Of a stretch of DNA of 46,793 bases, positions 40,122 to 46,793 are shown piece by piece. The notes below the pieces were generated by a model, which worked only from the letters and a program-made list of their open reading frames with translations, did not search any database and was not told the DNA's origin. Every line of letters starts with the position of its first letter. The first letter of the stretch is position 1. Both the position numbers and the translations under genes were made by a program. The stretch spans positions 306,960 through 353,752 of the forward strand of contig NZ_RDBO01000077.1 of the NCBI RefSeq assembly GCF_008120935.1, in the 5' to 3' direction. Origin of the DNA: Streptomyces sp. sk2.1 (GTDB lineage: Bacteria; Actinomycetota; Actinomycetes; Streptomycetales; Streptomycetaceae).

Positions 40122-41273
40122 ATGATGAGCCCGACCCTTCACGTGCCCGGCCAGGATCAGATCCGGCGTGCCCCCAAGGTCCTTCTCCACGACCATCTCG
40201 ACGGTGGTCTGCGCCCGGGAACGATCGTCGACCTCGCCCGCGCGAGCGGCTACGACGGACTTCCCGAGACCGAGCCCGACAAGCTCGGCATCTGGTTCCG
40301 CGAGGCGGCCGACTCCGGGTCGCTGGAGCGCTACCTGGAGACGTTCGCCCACACCTGCGCCGTCATGCAGACCCGTGAGGCGCTGTTCCGGGTGGCCGCC
40401 GAGTGCGCCGAGGACCTCGCCGCGGACGGGGTCGTCTACGCCGAGGTGCGGTACGCCCCCGAGCAGCACCTGGAGGCCGGGCTGAGCCTCGAAGAGGTCG
40501 TCGAGGCGGTCAACGAGGGCTTCCGCGAGGGCGAGCGCAGGGCCCGTGAGGACGGCAACCGCATCCGGATGGGCGCGCTCCTGACCGCGATGCGGCACGC
40601 CGCCCGCTCCCTGGAGATCGCCGAGCTCGCCAACCGCTACCGCGACCAGGGCGTCGTCGGCTTCGACATCGCGGGCGCGGAGGCGGGCTTCCCGCCCACC
40701 CGCCACCTCGACGCCTTCGAGTACCTCAAGCGCGAGAACAACCACTTCACCATCCACGCGGGCGAGGCGTTCGGCCTGCCGTCGATCTGGCAGGCCCTCC
40801 AGTGGTGCGGCGCGGACCGGCTCGGCCACGGCGTCCGCATCATCGACGACATCGAGGTCACCGACGACGGGGTGAAGCTCGGCCGCCTCGCCTCCTACGT
40901 ACGGGACAAGCGCATCCCGCTGGAGCTGTGCCCGACCTCCAACCTGCAGACCGGCGCCGCCGCCTCGTACGCCGAGCACCCCATCGGGCTGCTGCGGAAG
41001 CTGCATTTCCGGGCCACCGTGAACACGGACAACCGGCTGATGAGCGGTACGACCATGAGCAATGAATTCGAGAAGCTGACCGAGACTTTCGGATACACGC
41101 TCGACGACATGCAGTGGTTCACCGTCAATGCGATGAAGTCGGCATTCATTCCTTTCGATGAACGTCTGGCGATGATCAACGAGGTGATCAAGCCCGGATA
41201 CGCCGAGCTGAAGTCCGAGTGGCTCTTCGAGCAGACCGCCGCGACCAGCGTTTCTTCCGCCTCCACCGACTGA
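40122..41273 (+). CDS. add: Adenosine deaminase
   Basis: A 383-residue zinc enzyme that converts adenosine and deoxyadenosine to inosine and deoxyinosine. Motifs: VLLHDHLDGGLRPGT with metal ligands His23 and His25; FTIHAGEAFG; DRLGHGVRI; the segment LELCPTSNLQTGA; and VNTDNRLMSGTTMSNEF, which carries an active-site Asp (the usual paired form is D-D-P; here it is T-D-N). The start is ATG 40122 (or the adjacent ATG 40125); no strong Shine-Dalgarno sequence is seen. It carries the same palindrome as the nucleoside transporter and thymidine phosphorylase genes, so it belongs to that regulon despite lying 12 kb away. An 18-bp hairpin ends the transcript. Confidence 0.94.
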   Translation: MMSPTLHVPGQDQIRRAPKVLLHDHLDGGLRPGTIVDLARASGYDGLPETEPDKLGIWFREAADSGSLERYLETFAHTCAVMQTREALFRVAAECAEDLAADGVVYAEVRYAPEQHLEAGLSLEEVVEAVNEGFREGERRAREDGNRIRMGALLTAMRHAARSLEIAELANRYRDQGVVGFDIAGAEAGFPPTRHLDAFEYLKRENNHFTIHAGEAFGLPSIWQALQWCGADRLGHGVRIIDDIEVTDDGVKLGRLASYVRDKRIPLELCPTSNLQTGAAASYAEHPIGLLRKLHFRATVNTDNRLMSGTTMSNEFEKLTETFGYTLDDMQWFTVNAMKSAFIPFDERLAMINEVIKPGYAELKSEWLFEQTAATSVSSASTD

Positions 41274-41283
41274 TCGGTGCCTT

Positions 41284-41331
41284 GACGACCGGCGGCCGGG
41301 ACGATGATTTCCCGGCCGCCGGTCGTCTTTT
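41284..41331 (+). terminator. Intrinsic terminator after add, 18-bp perfect stem
   Basis: Bases 41284-41301 pair perfectly with 41310-41327 around an 8-base loop, followed by TTTT. One of the few hairpins here with a U-tract. Confidence 0.88.
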
Positions 41332-41416
41332 CCGCGTGTCGCCATGTTTGCGGGAAGGGCGATGGGCTGACTAATTTTCGGAGCCCACGTCCCTCTCCCC
41401 AAAGGATGAATTTCAC

Positions 41417-41752
41417 ATGAAGCAGTCTGCTGTCAGGACTCTCGGCGTCGCCGCCCTCGGTGCCGCTTTCGCCGCCGCCGCCGCGGGTACCGCCTCCGCC
41501 GCCGTGCTGCCGGGTGGAGCCGCCGCCACCACCGTCCTGCCGGTCGCCGGCGCGGCGCTGGACACCGCGACCCGGACCCTGCCGGTCGAGGACACCGCCA
41601 CCACGCTCCTCGGCAAGGGCCAGCAGAAGCTCGTCGGTGAAGTCACCGCCCCGGCCAAGGGCCTGCTCGGCGGCCTGCCCGCGGGTGGCCTGAACGCCAA
41701 CGGTCTGACGGCCAACGGCCTGTCGACCAACGGTCTCCCGCTCGGCGGCTGA
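41417..41752 (+). CDS. Small secreted protein with NGL repeats
   Basis: A 111-residue exported protein. The signal peptide (KQSAVRTLGVAALGAAFAAAAAGTASA) ends near Ala28. The mature part is Ala/Thr/Leu-rich without cysteines and ends in three short repeats: LNANGL, LTANGL, LSTNGL. Such proteins are often annotated only as hypothetical in Streptomyces; a surface or chaplin-like structural role is speculation. ATG 41417 follows AAAGGATG. A 25-bp hairpin follows the gene. Confidence 0.75.
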   Translation: MKQSAVRTLGVAALGAAFAAAAAGTASAAVLPGGAAATTVLPVAGAALDTATRTLPVEDTATTLLGKGQQKLVGEVTAPAKGLLGGLPAGGLNANGLTANGLSTNGLPLGG

Positions 41753-41767
41753 CCTCGCAGCACGTAC

Positions 41768-41823
41768 CGCATGCGCCTGTGGGCGGACACCCTGGTCCGG
41801 GTGTCCGCCCACAGGCGCATGCG
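41768..41823. terminator. Bidirectional terminator, 25-bp perfect stem
   Basis: Bases 41768-41792 are the exact reverse complement of 41799-41823, with a 6-base loop TGGTCC. It lies between genes converging from 41752 (+) and 41836 (-). Confidence 0.88.
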
Positions 41824-41835
41824 TGCGTACGAGGG

Positions 41836-42039
41836 TCACCAGGCGGCGGCCGACGACGTCTTCTCGGACGGGAGGAGCAACCACAGCGCCAGGTAGAGCA
41901 GGAACTGCGGCCCCGGCAGCAGGCAGGAGGCCAGGAAGATGATCCGCATGGTCCCCGCGGAGGTGCCGAAGCGCCGTGCCAGCGCTGCGCACACTCCGCC
42001 GATCATGCGTCCGTCCGTGGGGCGGGCAAGTGCGGCCAT
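41836..42039 (-). CDS. PspC domain small membrane protein
   Basis: A 67-residue protein that is essentially one PspC domain: LARPTDGRMIGGVCAALARRFGTSAGTMRIIFLASCLLPGPQFLLYLALWLLLPSE, with two hydrophobic segments. PspC domains act in membrane-stress sensing in other bacteria; stand-alone copies are common in Streptomyces with unknown role. ATG 42039 follows AAGGAG. The upstream VanZ-like gene ends 93 bp away, so co-transcription is possible. Confidence 0.85.
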   Translation of the reverse strand: MAALARPTDGRMIGGVCAALARRFGTSAGTMRIIFLASCLLPGPQFLLYLALWLLLPSEKTSSAAAW

Positions 42040-42131
42040 GGTGGGCTCCTTCGCGAACCGTTGCGGGGAGCAGCTCCGTCGTGCTCCCGATGCATCCATG
42101 GTGACCCGACGAACAGGGGCAAAGCGTCGCT

Positions 42132-42686
42132 CTACGGGGCGACTCCGACCCTGGGAATCGTCGGGGTCGCCCCCTGAGCCGCCTCGTCCCTGCGGCGGGG
42201 CAGCACCCCGACCCGCTCCTGCTTCCGGCGCAGCCGCGCCCGGCACATGGGGACCACCAGCAGATGGGCGAACGCCACGCCGATGGTGTTCAGGAGCAGC
42301 GAGTCGACGTCGACGACCTGGCCGGGCACGCCGGTCTGCGCCAGCTCGATGCCCAGCGAGATCAGCGCGCCCGCGGCGACGGTGCGGGCCAGCGAGGCCC
42401 ACGGGGAGACGAACAGCCGGCCCCCGGCCATCGGCAGCAGCACGCCGAGCGGGGCGAGCAGCAGCAGTCCCTCGCCGATCCGGCGGGCGGCCTCGACGGG
42501 GCCGAGGGACAGATCCGCTCTGATCCCGGCGAGGGGTTGCAGATTCGAGGCAGTCATCCAGGGCACGTCGAGCGGCCGCAGGGTCAGCCACCCGACGAAC
42601 AGCAGATGCGCGAGGAGGAGAGATACCCCGGCCCCGCGGAAACGGATAACGGTTTGACCGTCCAAACCTTCCAGACCTTGACGCAC
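42132..42686 (-). CDS. VanZ-like family membrane protein
   Basis: A protein of about 184 residues with four to five hydrophobic segments, typical of VanZ-like proteins: SLLLAHLLFVGWLTLRP, GEGLLLLAPLGVLLPM, AAGALISLGIELAQTGVPGQVVDVDSLLLNTIGVAFAHLLV. The E-x-x-Q and D-x-D-x-x-x-N block is the family hallmark. The VanZ prototype gives low-level teicoplanin resistance; for the family at large the function is unknown. The frame is open to 42914 but that part is low-complexity; GTG 42686 after GGGGG is the most likely start, with a TTG about 20 bases downstream as an alternative. Confidence 0.78.
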   Translation of the reverse strand: MRQGLEGLDGQTVIRFRGAGVSLLLAHLLFVGWLTLRPLDVPWMTASNLQPLAGIRADLSLGPVEAARRIGEGLLLLAPLGVLLPMAGGRLFVSPWASLARTVAAGALISLGIELAQTGVPGQVVDVDSLLLNTIGVAFAHLLVVPMCRARLRRKQERVGVLPRRRDEAAQGATPTIPRVGVAP

Positions 42687-42800
42687 GTCCCCCAAGACGC
42701 GCCGTACGGCAGGATCGGTTCCGCATAGCCGGAATCCGCTCCGGGGCCGCTCCGGGGCCGGTACGAGGGCGGTTCGGGGCGGTTCGAAAAAGTCAGGGAC

Positions 42801-42838
42801 GGCTCGGAAAGGCCCAGGCGGTTCGGAAAGGCCCAGGC
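42801..42838. repeat. 19-bp tandem duplication
   Basis: GGCTCGGAAAGGCCCAGGC (42801-42819) is followed directly by a copy with one change (42820-42838). A second direct repeat, CCGTGCCGCGTCCGCCG, occurs at 42914-42930 and 42948-42964, ending at the lipoprotein stop codon. The gap 42687-42964 has no supported gene. Confidence 0.75.
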
Positions 42839-42964
42839 CGTGAAAGGCCCGACACGGTGTTCCGGGTGGCGGGGGCGCGTCTTGCGGCGGCCCCGCGTCC
42901 ACCGCGTCGGGCACCGTGCCGCGTCCGCCGCATCAGGCCCGTACGCGCCGTGCCGCGTCCGCCG

Positions 42965-43588
42965 TCAGGCCCCCGTGCCCACGCCCAGGTTCGGTACCGA
43001 GTTGGGGCGGGTCTTCATTTCCGAGGTGCACAGGTATCCGCGCGGCTCGTACTCCCCGGGGCCGCCCAGCATCACCGTGCCGTCAGGGGCGAGCGACTCG
43101 CTCTCCGCGTACGTGCACACGATCTGGGCCAGTGCCTCGGACCGCAGGTCCTCCGGCTGCTCGGTCAGCCGGAGCGTGCCCGGCCGGTCGCCGGTGCGGG
43201 CCGGGCCGACCCGGAGGTTCTCCGGGACGGTCGTGGAGTACCCGGCCTTCCGCTCGGCGGCGGGCGGCTTCTGCCGCAGCTCGTCGAGGAGCTCCTGCGC
43301 GACGCGGATCCGGTCCACCCCGGACCCTTCGGTCGCCCGCACCGTACGGTCCACCGTGACCAACTGCGAGGAGCAGACCAGGTAGACCTGCACGGGGACG
43401 CCCCGCAGGTCCTGCGTCGCCACGTTCTTCGCGGACGTCGTGCAGGGCACCTGGGACGGCGCGGCCCCGGCGTCCACCGGCACCGACGTGGACCTGATCC
43501 CACAGGCCGAGAGCAGCACGGCCCCGGCCACCGCGCCGGTCAGTGCCGCGGCCCGGCGGAGCGTCCGGTGGTTCTCGCTGTTCCTCAT
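42965..43588 (-). CDS. Lipoprotein of the afsQ operon
   Basis: A 207-residue lipoprotein: RRAAALTGAVAGAVLLSAC with the lipidated Cys at residue 29. The mature part has a GerMN-like feel (VQVYLVCSSQLVTVDRTVRATEG...RVAQELLDELRQKPPAAERKAGYSTTVP), with cysteines at CTTS, VCSS, IVCTY and YLCTS that could form two disulfides. ATG 43588 overlaps the afsQ2 stop (ATGA), so it is translated with the kinase. In S. coelicolor the equivalent gene is SCO4905 (memory); position suggests a role in sensing for AfsQ2, but that is inference. Confidence 0.83.
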   Translation of the reverse strand: MRNSENHRTLRRAAALTGAVAGAVLLSACGIRSTSVPVDAGAAPSQVPCTTSAKNVATQDLRGVPVQVYLVCSSQLVTVDRTVRATEGSGVDRIRVAQELLDELRQKPPAAERKAGYSTTVPENLRVGPARTGDRPGTLRLTEQPEDLRSEALAQIVCTYAESESLAPDGTVMLGGPGEYEPRGYLCTSEMKTRPNSVPNLGVGTGA

Positions 43589-45123
43589 GCCTCGTCGCCC
43601 TCCTCGTCCCGGATCCCGGCACCGTGCTCCCCGTCGGAACGGGTGAGCCGCTCGGCGTCCCGCGGCAGCCGCAGCACGAACACCGCGCCGTCGCCGTCCG
43701 GCGAGTTCGAGGCCGTGATGTCGCCGCCGTGGATGTGCGCGTTCTCCATGGCGATCGACAGGCCGAGACCGCTGCCGTCGGAGCGCGGACGCGAGGCGCT
43801 GGCCTTGTAGAACCGGTCGAAGACGTGCGGCAGCACGTCCTCGGGGATGCCGGGGCCGTGGTCGCGGACCTCGATGACGAGTTCGTCGCCCTCGGTCCGC
43901 ACCGCGACCCGCACCGGCGAACCGCCGTGCTTGAGCGCGTTGCCGATCAGGTTCGCCAGGATCACGTCGAGGCGGCGCGGGTCGAGGCGGACCATCATGC
44001 CGCGCTCGGCGTCCAGGTCCACCGCGTCCAGCCAGGCCCGGGCGTCGATGCAGGCGGTGACCTGGTCGGCGACGTCGACGGTGTCGAGGACCAGCCGGGC
44101 CGTGCCCGCGTCGAAGCGGGTGACCTCCATCAGGTTCTCCACCAGGTCGTTGAGGCGCCGGGTCTCGCTCACCACCAGGTGCACCGCGGGCGCGATCATC
44201 GGGTCGAGGCCGTCCGCCTCGTCCTCCAGCACCTCGGTGACGGCGGTCAGCGCGGTGAGCGGGGTGCGCAGCTCGTGCGACATGTCGGCGACGAACCGCC
44301 GGCTCGCCTCCTCCCGGGCGCTCATGTCCGCGACCCGCTTCTCCAGCGAACTCGCGGTCCTGTTGAACGTACGGGAGAGATCGGCCAGTTCGTCCGTGCC
44401 GGACACCACGAGGCGGGTGTCGAGCTTGCCCTCGCCGAGCTTGCGGGCGGCGTCGCCGAGCCGCTGCACGGGGCGCAGCACGGTCGTCGCCGCGGCCTGC
44501 GCGAGCAGCGCCGAACCCACCAGCGCGAGCCCGGTGGCGATCCCCAGCGACCAGGCGAGGGAGTTGAGGTCCTGCCGTTCCTGGTCGAGGGACTTCAGCA
44601 TGTAACCGGTCGGGCCGCCACCGATGATCTTCGTGCCGCCCACCAGGTACGGGGTGCCCCGGATGCTGGTCCGCTGCCAGAACAGGTGGTACTCGTACTT
44701 GTTTCCGGACTCCAGCGACTGCTTCTTGTTCACCGCCTTCTGCAACGGCAGCGGCACGTTGTCGAGCGTGAAGGTGTCCAGGTCGGAGTTGCCGACGATC
44801 GGCTTGCCGGTGTCGCGCTCGTCGACCAGCAGCACGCTGTAGCCGGGCGAGCTGTTCGCCATCTGCGTGGCCGCGTTCTGCAGGTCGTCCTTGGTGGGGC
44901 GCAACGGCAGCGTGGCCGCCCGGTTCTGCATCTCCTGACGGAAGTCCCCGAGCGCGGCGTCCTGCGTACGGGTCAGCACGGCCTCGCGGTTCAGCCAGTA
45001 CGCGATTCCCGAGGCGGAGACCGCGGCGGTCAGGGCGACCAGCCCGAACACGACGACGAGACGCAGGCGCAGACTGGTCCAGCGGAGCCCGGTCAGCAGG
45101 CGCCGCGCGGTGGCATCGCTCAC
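43585..45123 (-). CDS. afsQ2: Sensor histidine kinase AfsQ2
   Basis: A 512-residue membrane kinase. TM1 is about residues 18-43 and TM2 about 187-212, with a 140-residue extracellular sensor between. A HAMP linker follows (TTVLRPVQRLGDAARKLGEGKLDTR), then the H-box FVADMSHELRTPLTALT with His283, the N-box ANLIGNALKHGG, and ATP motifs RDHGPGIPEDV and GSGLGLSIAMENAHIHGGDI. All key residues are present, so it should phosphorylate AfsQ1. GTG 45123 overlaps the afsQ1 stop. The gene name comes from its position between afsQ1 and the lipoprotein gene, divergent from sigQ. In S. coelicolor the pair influences antibiotic production and responses to nitrogen source such as glutamate (established). Confidence 0.92.
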   Translation of the reverse strand: MSDATARRLLTGLRWTSLRLRLVVVFGLVALTAAVSASGIAYWLNREAVLTRTQDAALGDFRQEMQNRAATLPLRPTKDDLQNAATQMANSSPGYSVLLVDERDTGKPIVGNSDLDTFTLDNVPLPLQKAVNKKQSLESGNKYEYHLFWQRTSIRGTPYLVGGTKIIGGGPTGYMLKSLDQERQDLNSLAWSLGIATGLALVGSALLAQAAATTVLRPVQRLGDAARKLGEGKLDTRLVVSGTDELADLSRTFNRTASSLEKRVADMSAREEASRRFVADMSHELRTPLTALTAVTEVLEDEADGLDPMIAPAVHLVVSETRRLNDLVENLMEVTRFDAGTARLVLDTVDVADQVTACIDARAWLDAVDLDAERGMMVRLDPRRLDVILANLIGNALKHGGSPVRVAVRTEGDELVIEVRDHGPGIPEDVLPHVFDRFYKASASRPRSDGSGLGLSIAMENAHIHGGDITASNSPDGDGAVFVLRLPRDAERLTRSDGEHGAGIRDEEGDEA

Positions 45124-45797
45124 TGAGGCGAGTCCAGCCGGTAGCCCACACCGCGGACGGTACGGATCAGGGTCGGCGAGGACGGCACGTCCTCCACCTT
45201 GGCGCGCAGCCGCTGCACACAGGCGTCCACCAGCCGGGAGTCACCGAGGTAGTCGTGCTCCCAGACCAGCCGCAGCAACTGCTGCCGGGACAGGGCCTGG
45301 CCCGGCCGACGGCTCAGCTCCAGCAGGAGCCGCAGCTCGGTCGGCGTGAGCTGGAGGTCCTCCCCGTTCTTGGTCACGGTCATCGCGGACCGGTCGATCA
45401 CCACGTTCCCGAAGGACGCGGAGTCGGTGGACTCCCGTTCGCCGCGTCGCAGCACCGCGCGGATGCGGGCGTCGAGCACCCGGCCCTGCACGGGCTTCAC
45501 CACGTAGTCGTCCGCACCGGACTCCAGCCCGACCACGACGTCGATGTCGTCGCTGCGCGCGGTCAGCAGGATGATCGGCAGCTGGTCGGTGCGCCGGATG
45601 CGCCGGCACACCTCGAAACCGTCGATGCCGGGCAGCATCACGTCCAGCACGATCAGATCCGGCCGCTGCTCGCGCAGCAGTTTCAGGCCGTCCTCTCCCG
45701 TCGCCGCGGTGGCCACACGGTGGCCCTGGCGTGACAGCGAGAGTTCGAGGGCCGTGCGGATGGCGTCGTCGTCCTCGATCAGCAACAGGAAAGGCAC
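45120..45797 (-). CDS. afsQ1: Response regulator AfsQ1
   Basis: A 225-residue OmpR/PhoB-type regulator when started at GTG 45797. The receiver has PFLLLIEDDDAIRTALELSLSRQG, the phospho-acceptor Asp52 in LIVLDVMLPGIDGFEV, LLTARSDDIDVVVGLESGADDYVVKP with the conserved Thr/Ser and Lys, then a winged-helix DNA-binding domain (DLQLTPTELRLLLELSRRPGQALSRQQLLRLVWEHDYLGDSRLVDACVQRLRAKVED). An ATG at 45806 is a possible earlier start; 45797 gives the length and Asp52 numbering I recall for S. coelicolor AfsQ1. Its known motif, GTnAC-n6-GTnAC, occurs exactly at 45902-45917, so it should control itself and sigQ. Confidence 0.94.
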   Translation of the reverse strand: MPFLLLIEDDDAIRTALELSLSRQGHRVATAATGEDGLKLLREQRPDLIVLDVMLPGIDGFEVCRRIRRTDQLPIILLTARSDDIDVVVGLESGADDYVVKPVQGRVLDARIRAVLRRGERESTDSASFGNVVIDRSAMTVTKNGEDLQLTPTELRLLLELSRRPGQALSRQQLLRLVWEHDYLGDSRLVDACVQRLRAKVEDVPSSPTLIRTVRGVGYRLDSPQ

Positions 45798-45901
45798 GCT
45801 GGTCATTCTGACCCATGGTGGAGCCCCAGTTCGACCGTTGCGACCCACTCGTGCCTCCGGCGTACCCACGGCGCACCCCCGGCGCGGGGGCGAAGTCCCC
45901 T

Positions 45902-45917
45902 GTGACAGGCCTGTGAC
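45902..45917. promoter_or_regulatory. AfsQ1 binding site
   Basis: GTGAC-AGGCCT-GTGAC fits the AfsQ1 consensus GTnAC-n6-GTnAC exactly. It lies between divergent afsQ1 and sigQ, as in S. coelicolor, where AfsQ1 binds this intergenic region (established). Confidence 0.85.
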
Positions 45918-46000
45918 AGTCGGCGGACAGGGTCATGAAACTGCCCCGGCAAGCTCTTCGACACAAGGAACGGACGGACTCCACCGATGGGGGGCGCGAG

Positions 46001-46762
46001 ATGAACGCAACTCACAGCATCACCGCAAGCGCAGTTGTCACGCGTCTGCACGATGTCGGGCGGAGTTCCGAGAAGTCCGGTGCTTCGAGCGGGCGGGGGT
46101 GCGTTCGTGGTGCCGGGCGTCAGCACACGTCGTACATGACGGTGGTTGACGTGCCTGTGGGGGGCAACGGGGGGAACAACGGGGGCAACGCGTACGGGGA
46201 GGGCACGGGGGAGCGGAAGGTCCCGGCACAGGCCGAGAGCGCCGAAGTGGCGTTCACCGCCTACGTCCGGGAGCGCCGCGCCTCCCTGTACGCGACCGCC
46301 TACCACCTGACCGGCGACCGGTTCGAGGCCGAGGACCTGCTGCAGAGCGCCCTCTTCTCGACGTACCGGGCGTGGGACCGGATCAGCGACAAGGCGGCGG
46401 TCGGCGGCTATCTGCGCCGCACCATGACGAACCTGCACATCAGCGCCTGGCGCAGGCGCAAGCTCAACGAGTACCCGACCGAGGAGCTGCCGGAGACGGC
46501 GGGCGACACGGACGCGATGCGCGGCACGGAACTGCGCGCCGTGCTCTGGCAGGCGCTGGCGCGGCTGCCCGAACTCCAGCGCACGATGCTGGTCCTGCGT
46601 TACTACGAGGGCCGCACCGACCCGGAGATCGCGTCCATCCTCGACATCAGTGTCGGCACGGTGAAGTCCAGCATCTGGCGGTCGCTCCGCCGGCTGCGCG
46701 AGGACGAGGTCCTCAGCTTCGGCCGTGACCAGGAGGAGTCCTTCGGCGAGCTGGTGGCCTGA
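46001..46762 (+). CDS. sigQ: ECF sigma factor SigQ
   Basis: A 253-residue (from ATG 46001) SigE-type ECF sigma factor. Region 2 is FTAYVRERRASLYATAYHLTGDRFEAEDLLQSALFSTYRAWDRI and region 4 is LPELQRTMLVLRYYEGRTDPEIASILDISVGTVKSSIWRSLRRLRED. The N-terminal 75 residues are low-complexity with a GGNGGNNGGN run; ATG 46136 inside it is an alternative start that keeps all sigma regions. The name rests on the divergent position next to afsQ1. In S. coelicolor SigQ is under AfsQ1 control and opposes its effect on antibiotic production (established, from memory). The gene ends 31 bp before the window edge. Confidence 0.9.
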   Translation: MNATHSITASAVVTRLHDVGRSSEKSGASSGRGCVRGAGRQHTSYMTVVDVPVGGNGGNNGGNAYGEGTGERKVPAQAESAEVAFTAYVRERRASLYATAYHLTGDRFEAEDLLQSALFSTYRAWDRISDKAAVGGYLRRTMTNLHISAWRRRKLNEYPTEELPETAGDTDAMRGTELRAVLWQALARLPELQRTMLVLRYYEGRTDPEIASILDISVGTVKSSIWRSLRRLREDEVLSFGRDQEESFGELVA

Positions 46763-46793
46763 GGCTGGGGGAAACCACGGGGAAACCACGGGG

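Noticed and set aside
1..46793. tRNA or rRNA genes
   Set aside because: I looked for T-arm-like GGTTCGAATCC sequences and long conserved rRNA stretches and found none; the nearest (GGTTCGAAAA at about 42781) is not part of a cloverleaf.

Overview
The window is chromosomal DNA from a high-GC actinomycete, almost certainly a Streptomyces. Very high GC at third codon positions, frequent GTG/TTG starts, 4-base stop/start overlaps (ATGA, GTGA) and the gene order all point that way. From memory, the order matches the S. coelicolor region running from a methylmalonyl-CoA mutase gene (about SCO4869) to afsQ2/afsQ1/sigQ (SCO4906-4908). No database was searched. No rRNA, tRNA or intact insertion sequence was seen.

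Layout. (1) 1-5.5 kb: 5' end of a lipoprotein gene, the catalytic subunit of a methylmalonyl-CoA mutase, a Uma2-type nuclease-fold protein, a LysE exporter, and a divergent FAD monooxygenase/TetR pair with two TTAAC-type operators. (2) 5.8-16.5 kb: a nonulosonic (sialic/Kdn-type) acid cell-wall glycopolymer cluster. It has two paralogous GT2 + polysialyltransferase-like modules facing each other, a membrane O-acyltransferase, a DUF6716-like glycosyltransferase, a CMP-sugar synthetase fused to a HAD phosphatase, a NeuB-type synthase and a third sialyltransferase-like protein. It resembles the teichulosonic acid region of S. coelicolor. (3) 16.7-20 kb: a secreted I36-type inhibitor, an ArsR-like regulator and an M20 amidohydrolase. 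(4) 20.3-27.7 kb plus 40.1-41.3 kb: a nucleoside uptake and salvage regulon. It comprises a BMP lipoprotein, ABC ATPase, two permeases, cytidine deaminase, thymidine phosphorylase and, 13 kb away, adenosine deaminase. Four of its promoters carry variants of one 14-bp palindrome, TCTACGCGCGTAGA. (5) 27.8-37.5 kb: second Uma2 protein, large secreted subtilase, STAS protein, an ECF sigma factor with a SnoaL-like domain plus a small membrane protein, an L,D-transpeptidase, and a divergent MFS/LysR pair. (6) 37.6-39.3 kb: two type I-E-like CRISPR arrays without cas genes, split by a small membrane-protein gene. (7) 39.3-46.8 kb: hydrolase-fold protein, add, small secreted protein, PspC and VanZ proteins, then lipoprotein-afsQ2-afsQ1 divergent from sigQ, with an AfsQ1 box between them.

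How the genes work together. The nucleoside block imports nucleosides and deaminates or phosphorolyses them, and the shared palindrome suggests one repressor coordinates four transcription units. The glycopolymer block makes an activated nonulosonic acid (NeuB, then phosphatase, then CMP transfer), polymerises it with several sialyltransferase-like enzymes, and may acetylate it. AfsQ1/AfsQ2/SigQ is a known signalling locus of S. coelicolor linked to antibiotic production and nitrogen stress.

Most notable: the shared nucleoside operator; an ABC ATPase gene with no ATG/GTG/TTG start where one is needed (an ATC sits at ideal distance from the ribosome binding site); an in-frame duplication of the start region of the CMP-sugar synthetase; and a CRISPR repeat collapsed to 8 bp between its own terminal direct repeats.
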